A stretch of 38,630 bases of DNA from JAWPMV01 sp038527215 (GCA_038527215.1 JBCBGC010000075.1:1-38630), one strand, 5' to 3'. Shown: positions 15,597-24,608, numbered from the stretch's first letter. The notes: a model not told the origin generated them from the sequence alone. Made by a program: numbers and translations.

Positions 15597-17258
15597 TTAT
15601 TGCTTCCGTTTTTTCCACCATTTCTTCCTTTCTTCTTCCTCTGGCTCCACCTCCAGGTTGACGGTTACGCCATAGGCATCCCCATCATCCCCTTCAATGG
15701 TCATAAAGGTTACAATGTCTTTATTCAGCCAGATGGTATAAGGGGCCAAAAAATAATGGGTTCTTCTTCGGGAGGTATAAATCTCTACCCGGTCTGAAAC
15801 GTAGGAGCGATTCAGGTCTACCTCCCGAAGGAATATTTTCTCTGGTCCCCGGAGATTTTTGCCGGAGGCTTCTCTCAAAATAAAGCGAATGGTTTGGGAG
15901 GCTTTGTCAACATCCATGTGGTAGAAAGCCCCCAGGCGATCCAGGTAATTATTGACCCGCTGGGAAGAAGGGACAATCAAGGCTCGGTCAGCTTTTCCTT
16001 CGGGAGAAAAGCCGATCAATACGATTTCTCCCATCTCAAACTGCACCGAAGAATTTTGCCAGTTAGGGGCAGAAAAAGCCACAGGAAGGTTATTCTCCCC
16101 ATACTTTTGAATGACCAGCCAAAGGCTTTTGTCCGGCATTTCGATCAAATTCCGGATCATAAACTCGTCAAAATTCCGGAGCGGACGCATACCAAATTCC
16201 TCTCGCGTCTTCTGCACCTGGACCATAAACCCAGGCGAAATCCCTACTTGCCGATCCTCGGAGATTTCCTGGGTCTGAAAGTCAAAATTAAGAATGGAAT
16301 ATCCTCGGGTACCTTTTTTCAAGCCTCGTTTTTGTCTATCCGCCACCGCTACATATACCTGTTGGTCCTGGCCTACCGTAATGGGAAAATGGGAATGAAA
16401 CGCATCCGTTAATTCGGTTATTTTGGCAAAATCAGGATAGCTAAGCATGCGTTGGGTTTCACTCTCCCGATGAAATTGCCGCATTTCGAAGGTAGAGGGC
16501 TTTTGGAAACTCGCCGTGTAAATATTGCCTTCGTTATCAATCTGGACATCCAGGGTTTGGAGCTTTTTATCTCCCAGGTTGATCACCCCCTCATATTGGA
16601 CTTCCAGGGAGGGGTTGAGCACCCGAAAATGCATACGGGCCGCATTACTGACCCGCAAGCCTGCCATCCCATCCCGCCTAACGTAGTCAAACAACAAGCT
16701 TACCTTCCGATTGGGGTCCTGATGTTGGAAGTGAAAAAACATGAACAGGCTGCTATCGGGAGAATGGGTAAACATCAGTTCCCGGTCATCTTTGCCCACG
16801 ATCAGAAATACCGAATGCTGGTCGATCACGGTGCCGGAATCCAGGTCGAGGTAATGCGCCCGGAGAATATGTTGATCTTCTTGTCGCTTTTCCTGAACCG
16901 AAAGGATCACCAACATGGAATCCTGGGTATACATGTGAATCAGTTCCTCTTCCCTCCCCAATTCCAGGCCTTGTTTCCATTGGGTTTCCATGAATACATT
17001 GAGCTTGTGCACCACGCGCTCCCGTTGAAAGCTGTGGGAAGGCTTCCATACGTGAATGACTTCTCCATCCGAAATCCGCAGGGCCGGAACATGGGCAAAG
17101 TAGGTTTCTTTCCCAGCCACATCCAGGGTTCCAAAGGGGTACACCCAGGGTATTTCTGTAGAAAAATTCTTGAATTTCTGCCGGCCGACTTCTGCCTGTC
17201 CAAGGGCAAAAGAGAGGGTACCAAAAATGAACAGCCAGCTGATAAAGCTTAGCTTCAT
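15597..17258 (-). CDS. Exported protein of unknown function, possibly beta-propeller-like
   Basis: The 553-residue product starts at an ATG giving a clean signal peptide (MKLSFISWLFIFGTLSFALGQ). The open frame extends to 17390, but that extension is basic and unlike a secretion signal. The mature protein has repeated strand-rich segments of the type found in propeller-like or sensor-like Bacteroidota proteins, such as VQIDNEGNIYTASF, ITVGQDQQVYVAVAD and NLIEMPDKSLWLVIQKYG, spaced irregularly. It ends in a charged tail (EVEPEEEERKKWWKKRKQ). No catalytic motif is recognised. It is divergent from the small membrane protein gene. The 15372-15596 gap downstream carries no supported gene. Confidence 0.82.
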   Translation of the reverse strand: MKLSFISWLFIFGTLSFALGQAEVGRQKFKNFSTEIPWVYPFGTLDVAGKETYFAHVPALRISDGEVIHVWKPSHSFQRERVVHKLNVFMETQWKQGLELGREEELIHMYTQDSMLVILSVQEKRQEDQHILRAHYLDLDSGTVIDQHSVFLIVGKDDRELMFTHSPDSSLFMFFHFQHQDPNRKVSLLFDYVRRDGMAGLRVSNAARMHFRVLNPSLEVQYEGVINLGDKKLQTLDVQIDNEGNIYTASFQKPSTFEMRQFHRESETQRMLSYPDFAKITELTDAFHSHFPITVGQDQQVYVAVADRQKRGLKKGTRGYSILNFDFQTQEISEDRQVGISPGFMVQVQKTREEFGMRPLRNFDEFMIRNLIEMPDKSLWLVIQKYGENNLPVAFSAPNWQNSSVQFEMGEIVLIGFSPEGKADRALIVPSSQRVNNYLDRLGAFYHMDVDKASQTIRFILREASGKNLRGPEKIFLREVDLNRSYVSDRVEIYTSRRRTHYFLAPYTIWLNKDIVTFMTIEGDDGDAYGVTVNLEVEPEEEERKKWWKKRKQ

Positions 17259-17277
17259 ATTGTAATGGCGCATAAAG

Positions 17278-17308
17278 TGAAAATAACCCCTTATCCTTGG
17301 GAAAACAA
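17278..17308 (-). promoter_or_regulatory. Candidate Bacteroidota-type promoter for the exported-protein gene
   Basis: On the minus strand a TTG (17308-17306) is followed after 20 bases by TATTTTCA (17285-17278), a six-of-six-minus-two match to TAnnTTTG. This would start transcription shortly before the ATG at 17258 and agrees with that start rather than the longer frame. Confidence 0.3.
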
Positions 17309-17463
17309 TTGTTACGCTAATTAGACGCTTTTTCCCACTTTTTCCATAGCTACGGCGGAAAAATCTATTCATTTGGGAAAAGCTCCACATTGTGTAAATT
17401 CAGGTTCTGACTTTTGCAAAATCCAAGTCTGCTCAAAACGCCCTCCCGCCAAACCCACAAACT

Positions 17464-17937
17464 ATGGACGAAAAGCGTTTTCTCTTCTGGATTGCTTATC
17501 TCAAATACGTAAGCCTGTTTTTTGCTGTGATGGGGGCCCTTTGGGCGATCATGGGGACCTTTGACCCTTTTGGCATATATGAAGGGTTGATGAGCGAAGC
17601 GTTCTTTGACCAGGAAAAGCTCCCTCCCGAAGCGAAAAAGATATTCAGCTTTATCCTGGGACCATTTGGGGCCACCGCCTTAGGCTACTTCCTTCTCCAG
17701 TATGCGATCACTGATTTTGCGCTGATTAAGCGGGAAAGGTGGGCTTATAACAGCATCCTGCTGGCCTTTTTGGCCTGGTTCGTGCTCGATAGCATGATGA
17801 GTATTTTTGCGGACGCTTTTTTTAATGTCCTGCTGGCCAACCTCACCACCCTGGTATTGATGGCTCCGGCCATGGTGGGGCTGTATCCCTATATTGCCCA
17901 GACGGCTAATACCGAAAGGCGGCGCTCCCAAAGGTGA
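17464..17937 (+). CDS. Small four-helix membrane protein, function unknown
   Basis: The 157-residue product is very hydrophobic, with probable membrane helices near residues 8-28, 59-80, 92-113 and 120-142. A short loop between helices 1 and 2 carries DPFGIYEGLMSEAFF. The C-terminus is basic (TERRRSQR), suggesting a cytoplasmic tail. No family is recognised. Its last 32 bases overlap the 3' end of the convergent ketosynthase gene. It is divergent from the exported-protein gene at 15597-17258. Confidence 0.78.
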   Translation: MDEKRFLFWIAYLKYVSLFFAVMGALWAIMGTFDPFGIYEGLMSEAFFDQEKLPPEAKKIFSFILGPFGATALGYFLLQYAITDFALIKRERWAYNSILLAFLAWFVLDSMMSIFADAFFNVLLANLTTLVLMAPAMVGLYPYIAQTANTERRRSQR

Positions 17938-18919
17938 GTCCACTGCCTGAACCGATCATAAAAAAGGTGTCTCCCTTTTTTAGTTTTCCTTTTTCCACTG
18001 CATCATTGAAGGCAATGGGAATGCAAGCAGAACCTGTGTAGCCGTAATATTGCATGGCGGTATGTGCCCGCTCGTGGGAGACTTCCAGGTTATCGAGGGT
18101 CTTGCGGATACTATTGATGTTGATCTGGGTGAGAAAAAACTGGGTTACTTCACTAGGCTTAATCTCGAGGCGTTGGCAAAGGTTGCGCGCCATGGTAGTC
18201 CATACCTGCGGATTGAGTTCAGGTGGGAAGCGGTAGTTGATGCGGAGCATATTCTCTTTCCGCTCCAGGCTTTCCTGGGTAAGCGGGTTTTTGGTACCGC
18301 CCCCATAAATGCCCATGCCATCATAGTACTGCCCCAAGGTGATCAGTTCGCTTCCCAGGTATCCCCGGTCCGTATCCTCATGAGCGGAAAGGATGATCGC
18401 TCCTGCGCCATCCGCAAACAAGGTCACGGTCTTTTTATTCTCTTTGTCCAGGAACTTGCTCATGGCATAGGCACCGATGACCAGAACATGCTGGTAGCGC
18501 TCGTCCGTGCGGATATATTTGGCCCCCACATCCAAACCGGTAACAAAGCCAGCACAGGCCGCATTTAAATCGAAGGTCCCGGCATGCCCTGCCTCCAGCC
18601 GGTATTGTACCACCGCGGCGGTAGAAGGCGTCAGATATTCTGGGGTGTCCGTAGCCACGATGATCAAATCAATGTCCCGAGCCCTTAATCCAGCTCGTTC
18701 CAAGGCCTGTTGGGCGGCATGTACACAGAGATCCGCGGTAGATTCATCTTCTCCACACCATCTCCGCTCATAAATATGCAAGTTGCTGGATAACCAGGTA
18801 TTCACATCCTCCCCCAGCAGTTCATCAAAGTAACTGTTGGGGAGTACCCGCTTAGGGACGTAAGCACCGGTAGATTTGATCACCGCATTTCTCATCTGCT
18901 CTTCTTCTGTTCCTTTCAT
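17906..18919 (-). CDS. KAS III (FabH-like) homologue lacking the catalytic His and Asn
   Basis: The 337-residue protein has the complete thiolase-type fold of beta-ketoacyl-ACP synthase III. The nucleophile Cys122 lies in DLNAACAGF, and the C-terminus has the usual Gly-rich motif and end (GSGSGLTFGSAAFRY). The other two triad positions are changed. Where FabH has PHQAN there is LTQIN (Thr264 for His), and where it has HGNTS there is YGYTG (Tyr294 for Asn). Those residues drive malonyl-ACP decarboxylation, so ordinary Claisen condensation is unlikely; acyl transfer from a Cys-bound acyl group is one possibility. ATG at 18895 (MRNAVIK) is an alternative start that matches the usual FabH N-terminus and the promoter position. 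Substrate unknown; neighbours are exported and membrane proteins, not lipid genes. Confidence 0.9.
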   Translation of the reverse strand: MKGTEEEQMRNAVIKSTGAYVPKRVLPNSYFDELLGEDVNTWLSSNLHIYERRWCGEDESTADLCVHAAQQALERAGLRARDIDLIIVATDTPEYLTPSTAAVVQYRLEAGHAGTFDLNAACAGFVTGLDVGAKYIRTDERYQHVLVIGAYAMSKFLDKENKKTVTLFADGAGAIILSAHEDTDRGYLGSELITLGQYYDGMGIYGGGTKNPLTQESLERKENMLRINYRFPPELNPQVWTTMARNLCQRLEIKPSEVTQFFLTQININSIRKTLDNLEVSHERAHTAMQYYGYTGSACIPIAFNDAVEKGKLKKGDTFFMIGSGSGLTFGSAAFRY

Positions 18920-18920
18920 T

Positions 18921-18951
18921 TAAAATTAACGAAAGCGGATATATAGAACAA
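18921..18951 (-). promoter_or_regulatory. Candidate promoter for the KAS III-like gene
   Basis: On the minus strand TTG (18951-18949) is followed after 20 bases by TAATTTTA (18928-18921), one base off TAnnTTTG. The predicted start of transcription falls on or next to the ATG at 18919, which would favour the in-frame ATG at 18895 as the true start. Confidence 0.33.
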
Positions 18952-18988
18952 GGCTTGAAAAAAGATGAAAAATCTGGACCTGGAACAC

Positions 18989-19027
18989 AAAAAAATCGGG
19001 ATGCCTGAGAACTTCAGGCATCCCGAT
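18989..19027 (-). terminator. Rho-independent terminator of the 19045-20136 gene
   Basis: A perfect 14-bp stem (ATCGGGATGCCTGA with its complement) has a five-base loop and, read on the minus strand, is followed by a run of seven T. It lies 17 bases past the stop of the minus-strand gene. This is the most canonical terminator in the left part of the window. Confidence 0.87.
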
Positions 19028-19044
19028 GCAGGGCCGAATGCTGG

Positions 19045-20136
19045 CTATCGTTTGGTGAGCAGATAGGATACGTTTAATTGAAAGCCAAAGTCATTGGGCA
19101 AGGCATTAAAACCTTTTTCTGCCAGTCCCAGGATCCTCAATTGCCCCAGTTGTACGCCCAGTCCCATAAAAAGCTGGGGTTCAAACTCCCAGCCTACCGA
19201 TCGCATATCCCGGTAAAAGGCGGTCATCGCTCCTCCTTGCCAGATGGTTTTTATTTCCCCCATCGTTAGGGCCAGGTTGAGTTTAACCGGGATGCGTAGC
19301 ATATAAATATTTCCAGAAATGCCTGCATCATTCTCGGCCCGACCTGCCCAGGCCTGGGCACCGATAGACCAGGACAATCGTTGCTGCATTAGTGGGTCTA
19401 GTTTCTCTACAAAAAAACCAGCCCCCACTGCAAAGAAGTCTGTTCTGTCAATTCTCGGGGTAAGGAATCCTCCTTCAACCCCCGGGAGAAAGCTGATAGA
19501 GGCTTTTTCTTCTTCTTCCCAACTAAGTTTCTCCTTCTTTTGCTGGCATTGGTTATAGGAACGAGCCAGTTCAATCAGGCGTTCCCGCTCTACCCGTAGC
19601 CGAAAGAGAGAATTTTTCACCTTGTCGCAGTCTCCCAGCAGGACCTGCAGGCGGTTTCTGTTCCAGGCTTCCATCTGTTCCACCCTGGACCGATTGGGCT
19701 GGGCCTCAGGGGAACGGAGCATTTGTAATTGATTGCCTTTCCGCAAAGCGAAAATGGGGTATTTTGCATCCTCTTCCACCACTTCGAGCAGCTGTAACCT
19801 GCCATCTATTCTCAATCTGGCGAAGGTAAATACGGCTACGGAGGGGAGATTGGGATTGACAAAATTTCCCACCAGGGATTGGTATTCATTTCCTCCCACA
19901 AAGCCAAAACCATGGATTTCTCCCGGCTGGTAAACCTGGACTTCCATTCTTTCATCCAGGACAGGTAGGAAGGAAACCGTTTTGGCTAATTGCTTCTCCC
20001 CGGTTCTTTCGATAAAACCAGGGATAGAATCATTTGGGGTGAGTCTTAAAAACCCTTCTTTATACTGCGAGAAGTCTTGGGCTTGTAGGGTATAGCCCCA
20101 GAGCAGGAGGAAAAGTAAGTAGTAGCGTGCGTTCAT
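19045..20136 (-). CDS. Exported protein with probable outer-membrane beta-rich C-terminal domain
   Basis: The 363-residue product has a signal peptide (cleavage after LQAQ, ~residue 20). An N-terminal domain starts with GFLRLTPNDSIPGFIE, a pattern seen in many uncharacterised Bacteroidota exported proteins that respond to or read transcript-like 'NGD' proteins. A short, highly charged helical stretch follows (~150-205, with several Arg/Glu and two Cys, coiled-coil-like). The C-terminal ~150 residues have alternating small and aromatic residues, ending QLNVSYLLTKR, as in an outer-membrane beta-barrel. No function is recognised. It is a single gene with its own terminator and lies 71 bases from the acs stop, same strand. 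Confidence 0.8.
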   Translation of the reverse strand: MNARYYLLFLLLWGYTLQAQDFSQYKEGFLRLTPNDSIPGFIERTGEKQLAKTVSFLPVLDERMEVQVYQPGEIHGFGFVGGNEYQSLVGNFVNPNLPSVAVFTFARLRIDGRLQLLEVVEEDAKYPIFALRKGNQLQMLRSPEAQPNRSRVEQMEAWNRNRLQVLLGDCDKVKNSLFRLRVERERLIELARSYNQCQQKKEKLSWEEEEKASISFLPGVEGGFLTPRIDRTDFFAVGAGFFVEKLDPLMQQRLSWSIGAQAWAGRAENDAGISGNIYMLRIPVKLNLALTMGEIKTIWQGGAMTAFYRDMRSVGWEFEPQLFMGLGVQLGQLRILGLAEKGFNALPNDFGFQLNVSYLLTKR

Positions 20137-20183
20137 ACGGATTGACCTTAGAGTTATCCCATAAACGAAAAGAAGCGGAAAGT

Positions 20184-20204
20184 GGTGGGCCTGAAGGCCC
20201 TACC
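20184..20204 (-). terminator. Hairpin after acs
   Basis: GGGCC and GGCCC with a TGAA loop, extended by GGT/ACC across a one-base bulge, lies four bases beyond the acs stop. On the minus strand only a loose T/C-rich stretch follows, so it is a probable but imperfect terminator. Confidence 0.4.
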
Positions 20205-20207
20205 GAA

Positions 20208-22109
20208 TTATTTTGCACCAGCTTTGATGGTATCTACCACCGTTGGATCCAGCAAGGTGGAGGTATCTCCCAGGTTTGAAGCGGTTCCATCCGCAATTTT
20301 CCGCAAGATTCGCCGCATGATTTTACCTGAACGGGTTTTGGGTAAGCCTGGTACGATCTGAATTTTATCCGGTTTAGCTATCGGTCCGATCTCTTTGGTT
20401 ACGACCTTTTTAATTTCATCGGTCAAGGCTGCTTCTCCCTGCGCCGCATCCGGGCAGATCACATAGGCATAGATGCCTTGTCCTTTGATATCATGCGGAT
20501 ATCCTACCACGGCAGATTCTACCACCTGCGGGTGTTGGTTGATGGCGTTTTCTACCTCAGCCGTACCCATACGGTGTCCAGAGACGTTGATCACGTCATC
20601 TACCCGACCGATAATCCGGTAAAAGCCATCTTCATCTCTCCGGCAGCCGTCCCCGGTAAAGTACATATCCTCGAAAGCCGAGAAATAGACCTGGCGGCAT
20701 CTCTCATGGTCGCCATAAGTGGTCCGAATCATGGAGGGCCAGGGAAATTTGATGCACAGCAGGCCTTCCACCCCATTGCCGGTAATTTCTTCTCCCTCCG
20801 CATTGACCAATACGGGTTGAATGCCCGGAAGGGGCAAGGTGGCGTAGCAAGGCTTAAGCGGCGTCATCCCGGCAATGGGAGAAATCATCATGCCGCCGGT
20901 TTCCGTTTGCCACCAGGTATCCACGATGGGCAGGCCCTTGGCACCAATGTTTTGGTCATACCAGTGCCAGGCTTCCTCGTTGATGGGTTCTCCCACCGTG
21001 CCCAGCACTTTCAGGCTGCTCAAATCATAGGGGGTAACAAAATCCAGGCCTTTGGCTTGCAGGGCACGGATGGCGGTAGGCGCCGTGTAGAATTGATTGA
21101 CTTGATGCTTCTCACAAATCTGCCAGAAGCGGCCTGCATCCGGATAGGTAGGCACCCCTTCAAACATCATGGTGGTGGCTCCCGCCAGTAAGGGACCATA
21201 CACGATGTAGGAGTGGCCCGTGATCCAACCAATATCAGCCGTGCACCAGTACACATCTCCTTCCTGATATTGGAACACGTTTCGGAAAGAATACTCCGTG
21301 TAAACCATATATCCGCCACAAGTGTGGACCACGCCTTTAGGTTTTCCGGTGGAGCCGGAGGTATAGAGGATAAATAACATGTCCTCGCTGTCCATGGCTT
21401 CCGCTTCACATTCGCTGCTAACGTCTGCCAGTTCATCGGCGAACCATTTATCCCGACCTTCAGTCCAATTTACTGCTTGCCCGGTGCGCTTGAGGACCAA
21501 CACGGTTTCTATCGAGTCTACCTTATCGAATTCCAGGGCATCATCCACCACCGCTTTAACGGGGATTTGCTTGGTACCGCGGAAGTTCCCGTCAGAACAA
21601 ATAACCATTTTGCACTTGGCATCATCAATCCGATCTGCCAGGGCGTTGGCAGAGAAACCCGCAAACACGACCGAATGTATCGCGCCGATCCGGGCACAGG
21701 CGAGTACACAAATAGCCAGTTCAGGAACCATGGGCATGTAGAAACAAACCCGATCTCCTTTACCCACACCATTTTTCTTCAGCACATTGGCCATCCGACA
21801 TACTGCCGCGTGTAATTCCCGATAGGTATAGGAACGGGCAGCCTCGGTTGGATCATTGGGTTCCCACAAAATAGCCACCTGATCGCCCCGGGTTTCCAGG
21901 TGTCGGTCCAGACAATTTTCTGTGATATTGAGCTTGCCACCAAGGAACCATTTTACATCGGGTTTTTTAAAATCCCATGCCAAGACCTTGTCCCACTTTT
22001 TCTTCCAGCTAAAAGTCTCCGCCTGCTCCGCCCAAAAGCCTTCAGGATTGTCTACAGATTTTTGATATGTATTTTGGTAATCAGCAAATGATGTGATGCG
22101 AGTAGTCAT
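20208..22109 (-). CDS. acs: Acetyl-CoA synthetase (AMP-forming)
   Basis: The 633-residue product matches acetyl-CoA synthetase along its length. It has the ATP-binding YTSGSTGKPKGVVH motif, the acetate-pocket region around DTWWQTETGG, the hinge region (RIIGRVDDVINVSGHR), and the C-terminal LPKTRSGKIMRR motif, whose Lys is the catalytic and regulatory (acetylatable) residue. The enzyme activates acetate to acetyl-CoA through acetyl-AMP. The start at 22109 (MTTRITSFADY) is chosen over the frame's first ATG at 22148, because the extra 13 residues (MCLHKKTL...) are outside the family. It is 102 bases downstream of the SecA-like gene, same strand, and could be separately promoted. The usual length is ~630-650. 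Confidence 0.97.
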   Translation of the reverse strand: MTTRITSFADYQNTYQKSVDNPEGFWAEQAETFSWKKKWDKVLAWDFKKPDVKWFLGGKLNITENCLDRHLETRGDQVAILWEPNDPTEAARSYTYRELHAAVCRMANVLKKNGVGKGDRVCFYMPMVPELAICVLACARIGAIHSVVFAGFSANALADRIDDAKCKMVICSDGNFRGTKQIPVKAVVDDALEFDKVDSIETVLVLKRTGQAVNWTEGRDKWFADELADVSSECEAEAMDSEDMLFILYTSGSTGKPKGVVHTCGGYMVYTEYSFRNVFQYQEGDVYWCTADIGWITGHSYIVYGPLLAGATTMMFEGVPTYPDAGRFWQICEKHQVNQFYTAPTAIRALQAKGLDFVTPYDLSSLKVLGTVGEPINEEAWHWYDQNIGAKGLPIVDTWWQTETGGMMISPIAGMTPLKPCYATLPLPGIQPVLVNAEGEEITGNGVEGLLCIKFPWPSMIRTTYGDHERCRQVYFSAFEDMYFTGDGCRRDEDGFYRIIGRVDDVINVSGHRMGTAEVENAINQHPQVVESAVVGYPHDIKGQGIYAYVICPDAAQGEAALTDEIKKVVTKEIGPIAKPDKIQIVPGLPKTRSGKIMRRILRKIADGTASNLGDTSTLLDPTVVDTIKAGAK

Positions 22110-22211
22110 AAATAAATCCTCGGTTAGCGTTTTTTTGTGAAGACACAAGGTATTGAAAAGGGGGGAAAGAATAAAGTAAAATAGTCCGAATGATCGGGAG
22201 AAAAGCAGGGC

Positions 22212-24608
22212 TTATGTTTGCTTATCCGCCCTTTTTCTCCACTTTTTCATCAGGGCAAAAAGCAGGAGTAAGGGCCAGGCAAAAAGGACGGCTCCCCCGG
22301 CGAAACCCACCATGCTGTTGCTGAGCAACATCATCTCCAAGCGGTCGCCAAAAGGATTGTCACTGATCAAATAGGTCCAGGTTGAGCCCGGAGCTTCCAG
22401 GCCCAGGTCCGCCAAATCCGGTCGACCTGCCGCGATCTCCAATTGACGAAAACGCTGCTCAATCTCTGCCTCAATAGCAGGCCGCAATGTTTCAAAAATA
22501 ACCGCTGACTGTTGCTGATACTCCATCAAGGGATTCCGCCCCCCGAGCGCCACCAAATGGATGCTTTGGCGCAGGCTGTCCATTTCTTCCAGGTAGGTGG
22601 TCCAGTAGCGATCTATCAAAGCCAGGCTCAGAAGCTGTTCAAATTGCCGGGTCTCCTCCTCCCCCCAATGCGCACAGGCCTGGCGGTAGGCATCCGGGCA
22701 TCGGAGCTGAAGGAAAGGCGCAGCTTCGCCTGCTCTGAGTTGTTCTCGCCATTGCCCCAGGAGGCTTTCCTGGGCTTCCAGAAAGCTGGTGTAGCGCCCC
22801 AGGGTATCCCGCATGCTACTGGCCTTGCCTTCCATCACCCGTTGGATATGCCCCACTTCACGCGCCATGAGTTTTTGGGCTAAATCCGCTTCGGGTTGCA
22901 GGCGTTTCAAGCGGACGGGTACGCCCTTCTGGATATGATGCTGTTGCAATAAAGGATCTTCCAGGCTAATGAAAAAGCGGCTGGCCCCAGGGTCTCCCTG
23001 CCGCCCGGCCCTACCTCGAAGTTGTCGGTCCACTCGTTGGCTTTCGAAACGCTGGGTGCCGATGACATATAGGCCTCCTGATGCCAGGATTTCTTCCCTT
23101 CGTGCTCCAGTCTCTCCGCCCAGTTTGATATCGGTCCCCCGGCCCGCCATGTTGGTAGCCACGGTGATCGCACCCCACTCCCCTGCCCTGGCCACGATGG
23201 CGGCTTCACGGGCATGATGCCGGGCATTCAGGACCCGCACGGTCAGGCCTTTGGCCTCAAGCTGTCGGGCCAGGGCTTCCGATTCTGCCACACTCGCGGT
23301 CCCGATGAGCAAGGGTCGACCTTGGTGATGCTCCCGCTCAATCTCGGCGAGCAAGGCCACCATTTTTTGTTCCTGATTCAGGAAAAAACGATCTGGCAGA
23401 TCGACTCGCTGGTTAGCTTTGTGGGGCGGGACAGGAAATACCTCCAGCTCATAGGTCCGGGAAAACTCTTCCGCCGCGTCTCTGGCTGTGCCCGTCATGC
23501 CGGCCAGGAAAGCATATTTCTGAAAGTATTGCTGAAGGGTGGTTTTGGCCATTACTTTGCCTTCCGGCGCGATGGTTAGGCCTTCTTTGGCTTCCACCGC
23601 AGCCTGCAAGCCGTGGGGCCATTTTTGAGCCTCCACTACCCTACCGGTGAATTCATCTATCAGCACGATCTCTCCTTCTCTGACCAGATAATCTACCCCG
23701 GCCTGTAGCAGGTGTTCTGCATGCAGGGCCTGGTTTAAGCGGACCAGCAGTACCTCATGCGGCTGATCAAATAGGTTTTGAACCCCCAGATGGGCTTCCG
23801 CTTGTTGAATCCCCTGCTCGGTGAGAAACAACGCAAACCCGCTCTCATCTCTCTCCACCGCTTCTCCCAGCGGCATCTCGCGGGCCAGGAGGGCTAGTTT
23901 TTCCAAATTGATGCGGGTATCGTGCGGCCAGACCCCTGCCAGGACCAGGGGAATCCGGGCCTCGTCAATGAGGATGGAATCAATTTCGTCGATCAAGGCA
24001 TAAGGAACCTTCCGCTGAGCGGCTGTCTGGCCAGGTGGTAGCAGTCTGGCCCGTAAGGCATCAAAGCCACCCTCTTTGGCTGTCAGGTATAGTACTTCAG
24101 CTTGGTAAGCCTTTTTTCTGGCTGCGTCCAGCATGTCCTGCTGCAGGTAGGCCACCGATAAGCCCAGCTTCTCCAGGACCGAACCCACCCAGGTAGCGTC
24201 TCGCCTTGCCAGGTAGTCATTGAAGGTGTATACATGCACCCCTTCGCCTTTGAGGGCCCAAAGAAAACTGGGGAAAATTCCGACCAGGGTTTTGCCTTCT
24301 CCGGTTTGCATCTCGATCAGCTTGCCCTCGGCCAGAGCCAGAGACCCTAGTAACTGCACATCATAGGCGAGATAACCCAGGGTCCGATAAGCCATTTCCA
24401 GCACCAGGGCAAAGGCTGCTACCCGCAATTCCGGCAAGGGGACGCCTTGCTGAGCCTGTTGCTTCAGGTCCAGGGCTTCGCTTCGTAAATCGTGCTCGGA
24501 AAGGGGAATCAAGCGGGCCCGCTGGGCATGAATGTTCTGAATCTCCGCCCGCCAGGTTCGTTCCTGTCGCTCGTAAGCGCGCTGGTCTGGACGAAGGAGA
24601 AACTTCAT
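22212..24608 (-). CDS. SecA-like translocase ATPase with a C-terminal membrane anchor
   Basis: The 798-residue protein has SecA order: Walker A QTGEGKT (101-107), NDYLARRDA (131-139), Walker B LIDEIDSILIDEAR (206-219), a preprotein-crosslinking segment ending VLIDEFTGRV, AGMTGTA, then the second ATPase lobe with NMAGRGTDIKLGG and QLRGRAGRQGD, and the helical scaffold (DRYWTTYLEEMDSLRQSIHL). It is much shorter than the ~1100-residue housekeeping SecA of Bacteroidota. It lacks the Cys/His zinc-binding C-terminus, ending instead in a strongly hydrophobic helix (~765-788) followed by KKWRKRADK. The canonical TNNEFGFDYLRDN motif is replaced by LTAKEGGFDALRARL. It is probably an accessory SecA tethered to the inner membrane; the substrate is unknown. 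Flanked by cvfB-like and acs genes on the same strand. Confidence 0.92.
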   Translation of the reverse strand: MKFLLRPDQRAYERQERTWRAEIQNIHAQRARLIPLSEHDLRSEALDLKQQAQQGVPLPELRVAAFALVLEMAYRTLGYLAYDVQLLGSLALAEGKLIEMQTGEGKTLVGIFPSFLWALKGEGVHVYTFNDYLARRDATWVGSVLEKLGLSVAYLQQDMLDAARKKAYQAEVLYLTAKEGGFDALRARLLPPGQTAAQRKVPYALIDEIDSILIDEARIPLVLAGVWPHDTRINLEKLALLAREMPLGEAVERDESGFALFLTEQGIQQAEAHLGVQNLFDQPHEVLLVRLNQALHAEHLLQAGVDYLVREGEIVLIDEFTGRVVEAQKWPHGLQAAVEAKEGLTIAPEGKVMAKTTLQQYFQKYAFLAGMTGTARDAAEEFSRTYELEVFPVPPHKANQRVDLPDRFFLNQEQKMVALLAEIEREHHQGRPLLIGTASVAESEALARQLEAKGLTVRVLNARHHAREAAIVARAGEWGAITVATNMAGRGTDIKLGGETGARREEILASGGLYVIGTQRFESQRVDRQLRGRAGRQGDPGASRFFISLEDPLLQQHHIQKGVPVRLKRLQPEADLAQKLMAREVGHIQRVMEGKASSMRDTLGRYTSFLEAQESLLGQWREQLRAGEAAPFLQLRCPDAYRQACAHWGEEETRQFEQLLSLALIDRYWTTYLEEMDSLRQSIHLVALGGRNPLMEYQQQSAVIFETLRPAIEAEIEQRFRQLEIAAGRPDLADLGLEAPGSTWTYLISDNPFGDRLEMMLLSNSMVGFAGGAVLFAWPLLLLFALMKKWRKRADKQT

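Noticed and set aside
15468..15797. 109-codon plus-strand frame starting in the gap after the JAMM-like gene
   Set aside because: Most of it is antisense to the exported-protein gene; the portion in the gap shows no start signal or family feature.
16452..17252. 266-codon open frame on the plus strand
   Set aside because: Opposite the exported 553-residue gene, which has a proper signal peptide; the antisense product shows no structured pattern.
20478..21191. 237-codon open frame on the plus strand across acs
   Set aside because: Lies opposite a highly conserved acetyl-CoA synthetase; it is a by-product of codon choice on the coding strand.
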